In this document: piece by piece, positions 13,134-20,669 of the stretch
Position numbering within the stretch: the stretch's first letter is position 1
Layout of the letters: each line of letters starts with the position of its first letter
Assembly: GCA_937128575.1 (NCBI GenBank)
Contig: CAKZMN010000053.1
Coordinates: 1 to 20,669, forward strand
Source of the DNA: an uncultured Alphaproteobacteria bacterium
GTDB lineage: Bacteria; Pseudomonadota; Alphaproteobacteria; Micavibrionales; Micavibrionaceae
Direction of reading: 5' to 3'
DNA length: 20,669 nt
Notes under the pieces: generated by a model
Databases searched by the model: none
Told to the model about the DNA's origin: nothing
What the model saw: only the letters and a program-made list of their open reading frames with translations
Made by a program: the position numbers and the translations under genes

Positions 13134-15413
13134 TTAACTATCGCTCTTATTTTTGTTTTGTTTCTTCTTTTTATGCTTCGGCGTCGTTTTCTTCTTCTTT
13201 TTACGCTGAAAATCTTGAGGTTTTGAAGGCTTGTTGCGAAGATTTCTCCGTGCCTCTTGCTCTGCATTAGAAGGCTTAAATTCCACCCCTGGTACTTGCG
13301 CGCCTTTTTCGTGCCCAACCAAATTCAAAACCGTACTACCGGTCAAACCGTCAGCCTCTTTTAATTTAACGGTAACAGGCGCACCCAGTTGGAAAATGCG
13401 GCGGCTTTTGCGGCCAATAAGGGCGTGCGCCGCCTCGTCATGGATATAATAGTCATCGGGTAGAGATCGCATAGGAACAATGCCGTCCGCGCCGCTCTCA
13501 TCCAGCATAACGAATAAACCGAATCTTGTGACGCCGGTAATTTTGCCTTCAAATTGCGCGCCAACATGCTCAGAAAGAAACGCAGCCGTGAAACGATCAA
13601 CGGCGCTGCGCTCTGCCACCATTGATGTGCGCTCGGTGGTTGAAATATGCTGACATATTTCCTCAATGCGCGCGACTTCACCAACATCAATGCCGCCCTT
13701 GCCAAGCCCATAGGCCGCGACTAGGGAACGGTGAACCAGTAAATCCGCATAACGACGAATGGGGGATGTGAAATGCCCATAACGCTCAAGCGCTAAGCCG
13801 AAATGGCCTTTGTTATTAGAGCTATAAACCGCTTGTGATTGCGTGCGTAAAATGACTGTGCTGATAAGAGAGCTATAAGGCAGCGTCGCGGCTTTTTGCA
13901 AAATGTTATTTATCTGCGATGGTTGCACCACTTGCCCCTTGGGCATGGAAAGGCCAAAGCTTTCGATAAATTCACGCGCGCTATCAAGCTTTGCCGGGCT
14001 AGGGCGCTCATGAACGCGGTAAACGCATGGGAATTTCTCTGGCGCGCGCTTGTCTTCTAGCGCACTTGCCGCGGCAACATTGGCCAAAATCATGAATTCC
14101 TCAACCAGCTTGTGCGAATCCAGACGCATGCGCTTGGTTACGCCCGTCATATTGCCCTTGTCATCGATAATGATCTGACGCTCTGGCAAATCAAGATCAA
14201 GCGCGCCGCGTTTGTGGCGAGCCTTGTCTAAAACTTTGTAAGCTTCGTAGAGTGGATTAATCACCGAGATTTGATCATGTTTTTGTGTATCAAAGGCGGT
14301 TTGCACTTCTTCATATATTAGTCGCGCTTCGGAGCGCATCAGGCCGCGCACAAATTTGTACTTCTTAAGCTGACCTTCATTGTCGATCCACATATGCGCC
14401 GCCAAACATGCGCGGTTTTCACGCGGACGTAGGGAGCATAAATCATTAGATAAAGCCTCGGGCAGCATGGGTACAACGCGGTCAGGAAAGTACGTGGAGT
14501 TTCCGCGGCGCTGCGCTTCATCATCTAGCGGGGTCTCTGTCTGCACATAATGCGAGACATCGGCAATCGCGACAATTAAATGAAAGCCCGTCTCAGTTTT
14601 CTCGGCAAAAACCGCATCATCAAAATCGCGCGCATCTGCACCATCAATCGTAACAAGTGGTATTTGGCGCATATCTTCGCGCCCCTTAAGATCGGGGACT
14701 TTGAGGTTCTCTGCATCCTTAAGAACGCGGGCAGGAAATTTTTCCTTTAAGCCCTGTTCATGCATGCTGATGATACTAATTGCTTTTGGATCATCTCGCT
14801 TGCCAATAACCTCTACAACGCGCGCTCTTTTCTTGCGGCCATTGGATGGTTGAATCTCACCAACAACTAAATCGCCATCATCGGCGCCGCCCATTTCAGA
14901 CTGAACAACTTCATATTCATCGCGTGACTTTTTATCGGCGGGCTGCAGAATTGCGCCTTTTTTATGAAAGCGCAGCATACCCATAACTTGGTTTTGCGGC
15001 GTGTCCATGCGCTTGATACTACGCGCTTCATATAGCTCGGGCGTTATGCGTTTAAGGCGCACCATAACGCGGTCACCTTCGGCAAAGGTTGAGTGCCCTT
15101 TTTTATCTGGCGCTATTTCAATGCGTGGGGCTTTGCCGCGCACCGCATCATCCCATTCAACGGGAATGGCAAATACATCGCCGTCTGTGTCGACGCCGTT
15201 AATTTCTACCACGCATACTGCGGGCAGGCCGGCGGGAATGGTGTATGTGCCGCCCTGTTTGGTAACGGAGCCTTCATTATAAAGCTCCTTCAAGATTTTT
15301 TTCATAGCAACGCGCGGGCCGCTTCCCTTTAAATGGAAGGCCTTCGCAATCTCTCGCTTTGTAACAGGCGCGGGAGAATTGCTGATGAATTCTAGTATTT
15401 TTGATTTATTCAC
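13134..15413 (-). CDS. rnr: Ribonuclease R
   Basis: The 759-residue RNase II/RNB-family 3'-to-5' exoribonuclease has the RNase R layout. A winged-helix-like N-terminus (PVTKREIAKAFHLKGSGPR) is followed by cold-shock domains and the RNB core. The metal-binding aspartates D260, D263, D265 and D266 lie in DGADARDFDDAVF, and HFTSPIRRYADLLVHRSLV follows. Then come an S1 domain (about 640-720) and a highly basic tail rich in lysine, as in RNase R but not RNase II. It degrades structured RNA, rRNA fragments and trans-translation targets. The start is GTG (15413-15411), directly after the topA stop with no gap, so translation is probably coupled to topA. No strong Shine-Dalgarno is visible. Confidence 0.95.
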   Translation of the reverse strand: MNKSKILEFISNSPAPVTKREIAKAFHLKGSGPRVAMKKILKELYNEGSVTKQGGTYTIPAGLPAVCVVEINGVDTDGDVFAIPVEWDDAVRGKAPRIEIAPDKKGHSTFAEGDRVMVRLKRITPELYEARSIKRMDTPQNQVMGMLRFHKKGAILQPADKKSRDEYEVVQSEMGGADDGDLVVGEIQPSNGRKKRARVVEVIGKRDDPKAISIISMHEQGLKEKFPARVLKDAENLKVPDLKGREDMRQIPLVTIDGADARDFDDAVFAEKTETGFHLIVAIADVSHYVQTETPLDDEAQRRGNSTYFPDRVVPMLPEALSNDLCSLRPRENRACLAAHMWIDNEGQLKKYKFVRGLMRSEARLIYEEVQTAFDTQKHDQISVINPLYEAYKVLDKARHKRGALDLDLPERQIIIDDKGNMTGVTKRMRLDSHKLVEEFMILANVAAASALEDKRAPEKFPCVYRVHERPSPAKLDSAREFIESFGLSMPKGQVVQPSQINNILQKAATLPYSSLISTVILRTQSQAVYSSNNKGHFGLALERYGHFTSPIRRYADLLVHRSLVAAYGLGKGGIDVGEVARIEEICQHISTTERTSMVAERSAVDRFTAAFLSEHVGAQFEGKITGVTRFGLFVMLDESGADGIVPMRSLPDDYYIHDEAAHALIGRKSRRIFQLGAPVTVKLKEADGLTGSTVLNLVGHEKGAQVPGVEFKPSNAEQEARRNLRNKPSKPQDFQRKKKKKTTPKHKKKKQNKNKSDS

Positions 15414-18011
15414 TTAAGCACTTTTCTTTTTGGTCGAAGATTTTTTCTTCGTGGCTTTTTTCTTCGTGGGCTTCTTTTTGGCGGTTGTTTTTTTAGCGCC
15501 GCCAGCGGCCGCTTTTTCTGCTTTTGCCTTTTCACGCGCGGCGCGTTTAATAGCGCCCTCCGCGATAACTTCTACGGCGCGGTTCATGCCCACATGCATG
15601 ACATCGTCATCTTTAGGCAGTGACGTAAACACATTATTGTGCTTCAAGAACGGTCCAAAGCGGCCAATGCCGGCCTGGATCATCTTGCCAGTTTCTGGAT
15701 GCTCACCAACATCACGGGGCAGGGCAAGCAAGCCAAGCGCCATTTCCAAAGTAACATCTTCAATGCGGGTACCTTGCGGTAGACCTTGACGCTTTGGCGC
15801 AGGTTTTTTGGGCTTGGGTGGCTTTTTAGGCGCTTTTTCGCCGGCCTTCTTCGCCACTTTTTTGGCCTCTTTCCAAAGCTCTATATCGGCCTCGTACACT
15901 TCCATACGCTTGGCTTCTTCTTCCGCGGTTTCCTCTGGCGCGTCAATTTGAACGTAAGGGCCATAGGGGCCGCGGCGCAATGTAACGGTGCGCCCAGTTC
16001 CGGGGTGCTTACCTAGCTCTTTTGGTTGATTGCTTAATGCGGCGGCCTCATCGGACTCATCGCCATCACCCGGTACCACCAAGGGGCGCGTGAATTTACA
16101 GTCAGGATAATTTGAACAGCCAATGAAGGCACCAAATTTACCAAGCTTCAAACCCAAACGGCCATCGCCATGTGTTTCGGCGCATGCGCCGCATTTGCGC
16201 ACTGTTTCCATCGTTTGGTTTTCACCAACAGGGAAGAAATGCGGGCCTAGCTCTTCATCAAGGTAATCAATGACATTCGTGATGGTTAGATCTTTTGTGC
16301 CGTCTACCGCTTCTTTGAAATCAACCCAGAACAGGCGTAGCATTTCTTTCCATGCCACATGGCCAGACGCAATCGCATCCAGCTCTTCTTCTAAATTGGC
16401 GGTGAAGTCATAATCCACATAGCGCGTGAAAAACTTACCTAAGAAGGTCGTGACAAGGCGGCCTCGATCTTCGGGAATGAAGCGCTTTTTATCCATGCGC
16501 ACATAATTACGATCACGCAAAACTTGTAAGATAGAGGCGTAGGTAGAAGGGCGGCCAATGCCAAGCTCTTCCAATTTTTTAACAAGCGTCGCTTCGGAAT
16601 AACGCGGCGGAGGCTGCGTGAAGTGCTGGCTTGGATCAACATCAACCAGCTTGGTTGCATCACCGTTATTCATTGGCGGTAAAATGCGATCGCGATCATT
16701 TTTCTTTTTGTCTGCATTATCATCGTCATCTTCGTCCGTGCTTTCCTGATACAAGGTCAAGAAACCATCAAACTTCACAACCGAACCATTGGCGCGCAAA
16801 ACAACATCATCTGTACCATCGGAAATATCAACGGCGACCTGATCAAGGATCGCATTTTCCATCTGGCTTGCCATGGTGCGCTTCCAGATCAAATCATAAA
16901 GCTTGCGCTGGCTGTCATCCATCGGCCCGCCATCACGGCCCGGCAGTTTAGATAGGTCCGTTGGGCGAATAGCTTCGTGCGCCTCTTGGGCATTCTTCGC
17001 TTTAGACTTATATAGCCTAGGCGCATCAGGCAGATAATTATCGCCATATTCTTTTTTAATCACAGATCGTGCTTGCTTCACCGCATCTTCAGATAGGGTG
17101 GTGCCATCAGTTCTCATGTAGGTAATAAAACCGGCTTCATACAGCCCCTGCGCAACGCGCATTGTGTTGGATGCGGAAAAGCCCAGTTTGCGAGCGGCTT
17201 CCATTTGTAGCGAAGATGTAATGAACGGTGCAGAAGGGCTGCGGCGCGCTTGTTTTTTCTCAATTTTTTGTATCTTCAGGCTTTTTTGGCGAATGCGCTG
17301 AGCGGCTTTTTCGGCGGCATCTTCAGAACCTAAATCAAATTTATCAAGCTTATTACCCGCCAAGTGCGTAAGGCGCGCCACAAAAGGTACACCATCAGAT
17401 GTATGAAGGCGCGTTTCAATGCTCCAATACTCGCGTGGATCAAAGGCTTCAATCTCTGACTCGCGCTCACAAATAAGGCGCAATGCAACAGATTGAACGC
17501 GGCCAGCAGAGCGAGAGCCTGGAAGTTTGCGCCATAAAACTGGAGAGATGTTAAAACCCACCAAGTAATCAAGTGCGCGGCGCGCAAGATAGGCATCAAT
17601 TAAATGCTTGTCTAAGCCGCGTGCATTTTTAAATGCATCTTGAACGGCCGATTTCGTAATTTCATTAAATGTAACGCGGTGAACTTCGCGTCCTTCAAGC
17701 AAGCCGTCTTCTCTTAAGATTTCTTGAACATGCCAAGCGATAGCTTCTCCTTCGCGATCCGGATCCGGCGCGAGGTAGATGGCTTTGGCTTTTTTAACAA
17801 GCTTACGAATGTCATTTACATTTTTCTCTGCGCGCTCACCGAGCTGCCACTTCATGGCAAAATCTTCATCGGGTAAAACCGATCCGTCTTTACCAACCAA
17901 ATCACGTACATGACCATAAGAGGCAATAACGTTGTAATCAGGGCCAAGATATTTATTGATGGTTTTCGCTTTTGCAGGCGACTCAACGATGACTATATTA
18001 TCCGCACTCAC
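15414..18011 (-). CDS. topA: DNA topoisomerase I (type IA)
   Basis: The 865-residue enzyme is complete. The N-terminal TOPRIM domain has IVIVESPAKAKTINKYLG and the acidic motif DPDREGEAIAWH (about 83-94). The active-site tyrosine is Y298 in GFITYMRTDGTTLS. GRPSTYASILQVLRDRNYV lies in the cleavage core. One C4 zinc ribbon follows (CGAC, then CSNYPDC), then two repeat-like topoisomerase C-terminal units (GRTVTLRRGPYGPYVQ and IGRFGPFLKHNN) and a lysine/threonine/alanine tail, both common in Alphaproteobacteria. It relaxes negative supercoils. The GTG start (18011-18009) has AAGGA eight bases upstream. It follows dprA by 17 bases and abuts rnr. Confidence 0.97.
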   Translation of the reverse strand: MSADNIVIVESPAKAKTINKYLGPDYNVIASYGHVRDLVGKDGSVLPDEDFAMKWQLGERAEKNVNDIRKLVKKAKAIYLAPDPDREGEAIAWHVQEILREDGLLEGREVHRVTFNEITKSAVQDAFKNARGLDKHLIDAYLARRALDYLVGFNISPVLWRKLPGSRSAGRVQSVALRLICERESEIEAFDPREYWSIETRLHTSDGVPFVARLTHLAGNKLDKFDLGSEDAAEKAAQRIRQKSLKIQKIEKKQARRSPSAPFITSSLQMEAARKLGFSASNTMRVAQGLYEAGFITYMRTDGTTLSEDAVKQARSVIKKEYGDNYLPDAPRLYKSKAKNAQEAHEAIRPTDLSKLPGRDGGPMDDSQRKLYDLIWKRTMASQMENAILDQVAVDISDGTDDVVLRANGSVVKFDGFLTLYQESTDEDDDDNADKKKNDRDRILPPMNNGDATKLVDVDPSQHFTQPPPRYSEATLVKKLEELGIGRPSTYASILQVLRDRNYVRMDKKRFIPEDRGRLVTTFLGKFFTRYVDYDFTANLEEELDAIASGHVAWKEMLRLFWVDFKEAVDGTKDLTITNVIDYLDEELGPHFFPVGENQTMETVRKCGACAETHGDGRLGLKLGKFGAFIGCSNYPDCKFTRPLVVPGDGDESDEAAALSNQPKELGKHPGTGRTVTLRRGPYGPYVQIDAPEETAEEEAKRMEVYEADIELWKEAKKVAKKAGEKAPKKPPKPKKPAPKRQGLPQGTRIEDVTLEMALGLLALPRDVGEHPETGKMIQAGIGRFGPFLKHNNVFTSLPKDDDVMHVGMNRAVEVIAEGAIKRAAREKAKAEKAAAGGAKKTTAKKKPTKKKATKKKSSTKKKSA

Positions 18012-18028
18012 GGTTTTTATCCTTAATC

Positions 18029-19180
18029 TTATTGCTCTTGCAGAAGGCTAACTTTACCTCCTGGTAGGCGTTTCACGCGTCCGGCGAGCTCCAATTCTAA
18101 CAAAGAAGTCTGCACGGCTGGAATACTCAAATGACACGCTCGGATCAATTCGTCAACCGTGATCGCGCTAAAGGACAATTGAGAAAGAATGGTTTCTTGC
18201 ACGTCTGGCGCTAAATTTTCCTCCAGCGTGAAGTCGTTTGAAACGGGAGGGTGTATGAATGGTTTTGGTTCGTATGACTCGCGTAAGCTCTGCCCTGAAA
18301 AATTATTTATGGCTTCTAATATATCCTGTGCATGACGCACGAGGGTGGCGCCTTCACGTAGTAAATGGTTTGGTCCTGCCGCGCGTGGATCGAGGGGGGA
18401 GCCGGGAACGGCATAAACATCGCGGCCCTGTTCACCAGCAAGACGCGCCGTGATGAGAGAGCCAGAGCGCATGGTGGCCTCAATAACAATAACGCCTTTA
18501 GATAACCCCGAAACAATGCGGTTGCGGCGCGGGAAGCTGGCGGCAAAGGGCTTTTGCCCAAGCGCGCTCTCCGCGATAATAAGGCCGCGTTCTTTTATTT
18601 CTTCATAAAGTCTCGTGTTTTCCTCGGGGTAAATAACATCAATACCGCCCGCCACAACGGCGATGGTGCCCGCATCAAGCGATCCCTGATGCGCGGCTGT
18701 ATCAATGCCGCGCGCCAAACCAGATACAATAATTTGATTATGCTGACCAAGATCACGCGCCAGAGTTTGCGCCATCTTACGACCATTAACGGAGGCATTG
18801 CGCGCACCAACCATGGCAATGCAGTGCTGGTTCATTAATGTTGGGTTACCCAAAACACTAATCACAGGGGGGGCGTCATCAATGGCGCCAAGCGCGAGCG
18901 GGTAGTTAGGGCAGCGCGCCGTTATGATGTCGCCGCCAATTTTGCTCAAGGCTTCGTATTCTTTTTTAATCGCGTCTGCGTCCGGCGCAACTAAAGGTTT
19001 TTTTCGTCCACCGCGTTTCGCAAGCTCTGGCAAAATCTCTAGTGCCCTTGAGGGCGTGCCATAGGCCTCGACCAATTTATAAAATGTGATGGGCCCTACA
19101 TTGGGCGTGCGGGCAAGACGCAGCCACGCCAGTTTTTCTTGTATAGGTAACGGATCATTCAGAAGGTTGGCTTGAGGCAT
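18029..19180 (-). CDS. dprA: DprA/Smf DNA-processing protein
   Basis: The 383-residue protein carries the DprA Rossmann domain: IAMVGARNASVNGR (121-134), IIVSGLARGIDTAAH (150-164), VVAGGIDVIYPEENTRLYEE, FPRRNRIVSGLSKGVIVIEA and GSLITARLAGEQGRDVYAVPG. A SAM-like helical N-terminus and a C-terminal winged-helix domain (ITVDELIRACHLSIPAVQTS) complete the usual architecture. DprA loads RecA onto incoming single-stranded DNA in transformation; many bacteria not known to be competent also carry it. The frame is open back to 19222, but the ATG at 19180, with AAGGA five bases upstream, begins the conserved part. The gene overlaps the 3' end of plsY by 26 bases. Confidence 0.94.
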   Translation of the reverse strand: MPQANLLNDPLPIQEKLAWLRLARTPNVGPITFYKLVEAYGTPSRALEILPELAKRGGRKKPLVAPDADAIKKEYEALSKIGGDIITARCPNYPLALGAIDDAPPVISVLGNPTLMNQHCIAMVGARNASVNGRKMAQTLARDLGQHNQIIVSGLARGIDTAAHQGSLDAGTIAVVAGGIDVIYPEENTRLYEEIKERGLIIAESALGQKPFAASFPRRNRIVSGLSKGVIVIEATMRSGSLITARLAGEQGRDVYAVPGSPLDPRAAGPNHLLREGATLVRHAQDILEAINNFSGQSLRESYEPKPFIHPPVSNDFTLEENLAPDVQETILSQLSFSAITVDELIRACHLSIPAVQTSLLELELAGRVKRLPGGKVSLLQEQ

Positions 19181-19775
19181 GCTCTTCCTTCTTCTTTTTT
19201 GATCCAATCTTGGGCTCCGCACCTTTTAATAGGCGCTTGATGTTTTCTTGGTGCCTCCAAAAAACCAGCAAGGCGATGATACCGCTAAACAGCGCTAAGT
19301 TTGCGTCGGTGAAAATTGTGTAGGCAATAACGGGGGCTGCAGCAAACGCAGTTAAAGCGGCCAATGATGAAATGCGAAGCGCAAAAGCCATCACAAGCCA
19401 AATGCCAATCATGATAAGTGCGAGCAATGGCATGATCGCCAGCATAGTGCCAAGTGTGGTGGCAACGCCCTTGCCGCCTTTAAACTTCAGCCACACCGGA
19501 TACATATGACCAATAACGGCAAGCAGCCCTGTTGCCAAAATAATAAGACTATCCGCAGAATAGAACGAGATCCAAACCGCAACGGCGCCTTTGAATATGT
19601 CACAGACAAGGGTAAGAAGCGCCAATGGCTTGTTGCCCGTGCGCAAAACATTGGTCGCGCCAATGTTGCCCGAGCCAATTTTACGAATATCTCCATAGCC
19701 GCCAAGGCGAGCAAAGACTAACCCAAAGGGAATGGAGCCAAGAAGATAGCCAAGAAGGATAAAGCCATATTCCAA
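19155..19775 (-). CDS. plsY: PlsY, acyl-phosphate:glycerol-3-phosphate acyltransferase
   Basis: The 206-residue inner-membrane protein shows all PlsY hallmarks: YLLGSIPFGLVFARL at the N-terminus, DIRKIGSGNIGATNVLRTGN, the loop FKGGKGVATTLG, and WRHQENIKRLLKG near the end, with about five to six membrane spans between. It transfers the acyl group from acyl-phosphate made by PlsX to glycerol 3-phosphate, the first step of phospholipid synthesis. The only plausible start is TTG (19775-19773), three bases after the pyrB stop, so translation probably depends on pyrB. The tail (KIGSKKKKEEHASS) is charged, and its coding bases overlap the start of dprA. Confidence 0.95.
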   Translation of the reverse strand: MEYGFILLGYLLGSIPFGLVFARLGGYGDIRKIGSGNIGATNVLRTGNKPLALLTLVCDIFKGAVAVWISFYSADSLIILATGLLAVIGHMYPVWLKFKGGKGVATTLGTMLAIMPLLALIMIGIWLVMAFALRISSLAALTAFAAAPVIAYTIFTDANLALFSGIIALLVFWRHQENIKRLLKGAEPKIGSKKKKEEHASSQPSE

Positions 19776-19778
19776 AAT

Positions 19779-20669
19779 TTAATCCCCCACCAATAAATCC
19801 ATCACCGCCATGCGCGTCGGGATGCCGTTGGCGACTTGGCGCTTAATCATGCTGCGCGTTGGGTCATCGGCTACATCATCTGATATCTCGACGCCTCTAT
19901 TCATTGGCCCCGGATGCATGATGATGGCATCTTTTTTCGCCAGTTTTAAGCGTTCGTGCGTTAATCCAAAATCTTTGTGATAGGCCGCATCGTTAGGAAC
20001 AAGGGAGCGATCCATGCGCTCCTTTTGAATGCGCAGCATCATGATAACGTCCGTGCCCGGCAGACCTTCTTCCATAGAGGTGTAAGTCTCAATGCCTTCG
20101 GCTGGGAACTTCTGCGGAATTAAATCTGGTGGAGCAATGTATTTTACCTGCGCGCCCATTTTGGTGAGCAATATGGCGTTTGAATTGGCCACGCGGCTAT
20201 GGGCCACGTCACCGCAAATGGCAACGCTAAGGCCTTCTAGGGTTTTCTTTTCCTGTATCATCGTCAGCGCATCTAAAAACGCCTGCGTCGGATGCTCGCG
20301 CCAACTGTCGCCGCCATTAATCACGGGGCAATGAACGCGTCCGGCAACAAAACCCGGCGCGCCATAATCGCTGTGGCGAATTACGATGGCATCGGGGCGC
20401 ATTTCCGCCAGTGTATCAATCGTGTCCGAAAAGCTCTCATTTTTATGAACCGAGCTAATCTTGGGGTGCCACACAACAACATCAGCGCCAAGGCGCTTTG
20501 CTGCAATATCAAAAGAGGTAAGCGTGCGCGTCGAATTTTCGTAGAACAGCGTCAGGATCACTTTTTTCTCAAGTCGCGTCTTGTCCCAATATCCCGTCTT
20601 GAGCGCATCAGCATAGTGCGGAAACTCCGCCGCGGTACCGCCGGAAACCGCCATGTTGTAGCAACGGTG
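19779..20669 (-). CDS. pyrB: Aspartate carbamoyltransferase catalytic subunit (5' end beyond the window)
   Basis: The 296 visible codons are open to the right edge, so the true start is outside; the ATG at 20654 is internal. Motifs are FYENSTRTLTSFDIAAKRL (carbamoyl-phosphate-binding STRT), GDSWREHPTQAFLDALTM (HPTQ), AICGDVAHSRVANSN, VIMMLRIQKERMD and IIMHPGPMNRGVEI. The enzyme condenses carbamoyl phosphate with aspartate in the second step of pyrimidine synthesis. The product continues LLVGD to a TAA, then plsY starts after 3 bases. In many Alphaproteobacteria pyrC lies between pyrB and plsY; it is absent here. The gene probably leads the pyrB-plsY-dprA-topA-rnr operon. Confidence 0.95.
   Translation of the reverse strand, partial: HRCYNMAVSGGTAAEFPHYADALKTGYWDKTRLEKKVILTLFYENSTRTLTSFDIAAKRLGADVVVWHPKISSVHKNESFSDTIDTLAEMRPDAIVIRHSDYGAPGFVAGRVHCPVINGGDSWREHPTQAFLDALTMIQEKKTLEGLSVAICGDVAHSRVANSNAILLTKMGAQVKYIAPPDLIPQKFPAEGIETYTSMEEGLPGTDVIMMLRIQKERMDRSLVPNDAAYHKDFGLTHERLKLAKKDAIIMHPGPMNRGVEISDDVADDPTRSMIKRQVANGIPTRMAVMDLLVGD

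Noticed and set aside
13134..13270. Lysine-rich tail of RNase R as a separate small gene or low-complexity artefact
   Set aside because: It is in frame with rnr, and basic tails are normal for RNase R.
15430..16016. Phenylalanine-rich ORFs opposite the topA 3' end
   Set aside because: They are antisense readings of lysine-rich topA codons.

Overview
This window reads as a chromosomal segment of an alphaproteobacterium with moderate G+C, close to half by eye. The evidence is gene content and order: DUF2066 - AI-2E permease - hdaA, rnd back to back with aspS, an EipB/DUF1849 protein, a divK-pleD pair, and a pyrB-plsY-dprA-topA-rnr run. Most of it is conserved housekeeping and cell-cycle machinery. 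I see no tRNA, rRNA, CRISPR array or complete insertion sequence.

Layout. 1-692 (minus) is a broken region: the first ~43 codons of purM run into the headless remainder of a KAP-family P-loop NTPase. 783-3814 (plus) is a tight set: exported DUF2066 protein, AI-2E permease, DnaA-related replication regulator HdaA. 3811-5505 (minus) holds a SixA-type histidine phosphatase and RNase D. 5609-7881 (plus) holds AspRS and a small membrane protein. 7876-9695 (minus) holds an unrecognised acidic coiled-coil protein and a degenerate GGDEF protein. Between those two lies a striking pair of hairpins. 9997-12780 (plus) holds eipB, divK and pleD, closed by a bidirectional terminator. 12859-20669 (minus) holds rpmG with its own promoter, then rnr, topA, dprA, plsY and pyrB; pyrB runs off the right edge.

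How the genes fit together. The part with most regulatory interest is 8.7-12.8 kb. DivK and the diguanylate cyclase PleD are classic cell-cycle signalling partners. Just upstream is a second GGDEF-type protein whose active-site signature is degraded (SDDEF) but whose RxxD inhibitory site is intact, so it looks more like a c-di-GMP reader than a maker. Its upstream region has a near-consensus sigma-54 promoter, and the shared intergenic region with eipB has an exact TTAA-N7-TTAA CtrA box.

The best candidate for something undescribed is the hairpin pair at 8826-8928. The two stems are unrelated in sequence, but the loops are related. On the minus strand the loops display CCCUCC and CCUCCU, as in the anti-Shine-Dalgarno 'cuckoo'/CcsR/alpha-r15 small RNAs of Alphaproteobacteria. 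Everything here comes from reading the sequence; no searches were run.
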